A stretch of 6,088 nt of DNA from Desulfobacterales bacterium (GTDB taxonomy: Bacteria > Desulfobacterota > DSM-4660 > Desulfatiglandales > B25-G16): NCBI GenBank assembly GCA_013375385.1, contig JABXJY010000122.1, forward strand, positions 1,816 through 7,903. Direction: 5' to 3'. This document shows, in pieces, positions 5,544 through 6,088 of this stretch; position 1 is the first letter of the stretch, and every line of letters starts with the position of its first letter. The notes under the pieces are model-generated. The model worked only from the letters and a program-made list of their open reading frames with translations, was not told where the DNA came from and ran no database searches. The position numbers and the translations under genes were made by a program.

Positions 5544-5626
5544 GAAGAAACGAGCCATGCCCATGTGGCAGTGGAAAGAAATACAAGAAATGTTGTTACG
5601 GTAAATCTTCCCATAATAATGCTTAA
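5540..5626 (+). pseudogene. out-of-frame SEC-C tail of the preceding gene
   Basis: From 5540 the -1 frame reads IGRNEPCPCGSGKKYKKCCY and then seven or eight residues to TAA at 5624-5626. All four zinc-binding cysteines of a SEC-C motif are intact. No start codon or ribosome binding site precedes it, so it cannot be an independent gene. The junction is exactly where SEC-C proteins normally have lysine followed by IGRN, so the coding sequence was continuous but for one base in the run AAAA (5537-5540). The motif is nearly identical to that of the gene at 3683 but the DNA has diverged at many third positions, so selection kept the protein sequence and the frameshift is recent, artefactual or bypassed. 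Confidence 0.8.
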
Positions 5627-5742
5627 ATCATTTTTTTAGGGATATAAGAATCCGACCCATCCCTACAAATTTGATAAGGCTATGATTATCAAATGAAATC
5701 CCCAATAATATTGAAGTGATAACGAGCGCTGACTATGGCATG
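5610..5742 (+). repeat. degenerate direct repeat, copy 2
   Basis: This is the partner of 2975-3075. The AATGCTTAAATCAT block (5618-5631) overlaps the stop codon of the SEC-C tail. The 61-base block at 5682-5742 carries ATGATTATCAAAT and GACTATGGCA. Between the blocks lies an extra segment with the inverted repeat TAGGGAT (5637-5643) / ATCCCTA (5659-5665), absent from copy 1. The T-run at 5631-5637 just after the gene, without a stem before it, is at best a weak terminator. Confidence 0.5.
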
Positions 5743-6088
5743 TAGGTTCGAAAACTTACCTATCGCCACCCACCATAAGATCTAGCAGGATGCGACAATA
5801 CTCTTGCCTCTCAGCTCAGAAGATATATGGGGAAGGTGCCTTCAAATGAGACTCTGAGGGGGTAGGCGATAGATGATTAGTTCTTCCGCAATTCGATAAA
5901 ATCACAGAGTCGGAAGGATACTATATTGCAGTTAGAAATCTTGCACCCGGCCTGTTCATGTTACGTATAGTAATCATAAGCCAGGAGGCTTGTGGGAGAC
6001 TTTCCATTTATCCCACATTGTGCAGTTGAATGAGAGAAAGTATTGACAAAAAAGGGGATAAGTGATTGATTGTGCTCCTTTTATGTAG
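5743..6088. other. gene-free right end of the window
   Basis: I can support no gene here. One + strand frame is open for about 51 codons, from roughly 5876 to a TGA near 6030, but it lacks a usable start and matches nothing I know. Two complementary pairs interleave at 5850-5856/5905-5911 and 5883-5888/5911-5916, which would allow a pseudoknot-like fold. TTGACA at 6043-6048 has no acceptable -10 box at the right distance. Confidence 0.4.

Noticed and set aside
2975..5742. Integron cassette array, with the repeats as attC sites
   Set aside because: Small same-strand genes with spaced repeats suggested it, but neither copy has paired RYYYAAC and GTTRRRY core sites or the expected inverted layout.
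6043..6071. Sigma-70 promoter at TTGACA near the right edge
   Set aside because: The -35 hexamer is perfect, but at 16-18 bases spacing only ATTGAT or TTGATT-like sequence occurs, and no gene follows inside the window.
1..6088. CRISPR array, tRNA or rRNA gene
   Set aside because: No regularly spaced identical repeats, no cloverleaf with a CCA end and no rRNA-like conserved stretch were seen on either strand.

Overview
The window looks like an accessory stretch of a bacterial chromosome with moderate, slightly AT-rich composition. It holds short genes, all clear ones on the + strand, separated by repeat-rich spacers. The SfsA protein with a fused DUF123 domain, the YgiT-type/DUF4258 pair, the SEC-C genes and the palindromic intergenic repeats would fit Desulfobacterota or a neighbouring phylum. 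That placement is inference from gene content. No rRNA or tRNA gene is present to fix it.

Layout. Positions 1-514 hold a weak partial reading frame leaving the left edge on the - strand and a long imperfect inverted repeat. Next comes the best-understood gene, an SfsA nuclease-family protein carrying a C-terminal DUF123 (GIY-YIG-type) domain (569-1726). Positions 1727-2276 hold a decayed PIN-domain toxin remnant (about 1769-1924) and a block of strong hairpins (1991-2116). A compact two-gene unit follows: a DUF4258 protein (2277-2561) and a YgiT-type zinc-finger protein (2577-2804), arranged like a toxin-antitoxin pair. After a palindrome-rich spacer containing one copy of a degenerate repeat, a second group begins: an unrecognised 127-residue protein (3151-3534), a SEC-C protein with an N-terminal zinc motif and a long helical tail (3683-4435), a small four-cysteine zinc-ribbon protein with a very basic tail (4528-4869), and a CPRC/CLSC zinc-ribbon protein (5112-5543). 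The SEC-C tail of that last protein lies in the -1 frame just past its stop (to 5626). The last 460 bases hold the second copy of the degenerate repeat and no gene I can support.

How the genes may work together. SfsA-DUF123 is probably a stand-alone nucleic-acid enzyme. The DUF4258/YgiT pair is probably co-transcribed, and with the PIN remnant beside it this marks a toxin-antitoxin turnover area. The 3151-5626 group is notable for three cysteine-rich zinc proteins, two with near-identical SEC-C motifs. Spacing within it is loose (about 90-240 bp), so a single operon is not demonstrated.

A recurrent oddity is that coding-like frames are interrupted or exchanged at short A-runs (3691-3695, 4408-4411, 5537-5540). 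The 5540 case is a clear frameshift. The others are weaker. Possible explanations are indels in the assembly, gene decay or programmed slippage.
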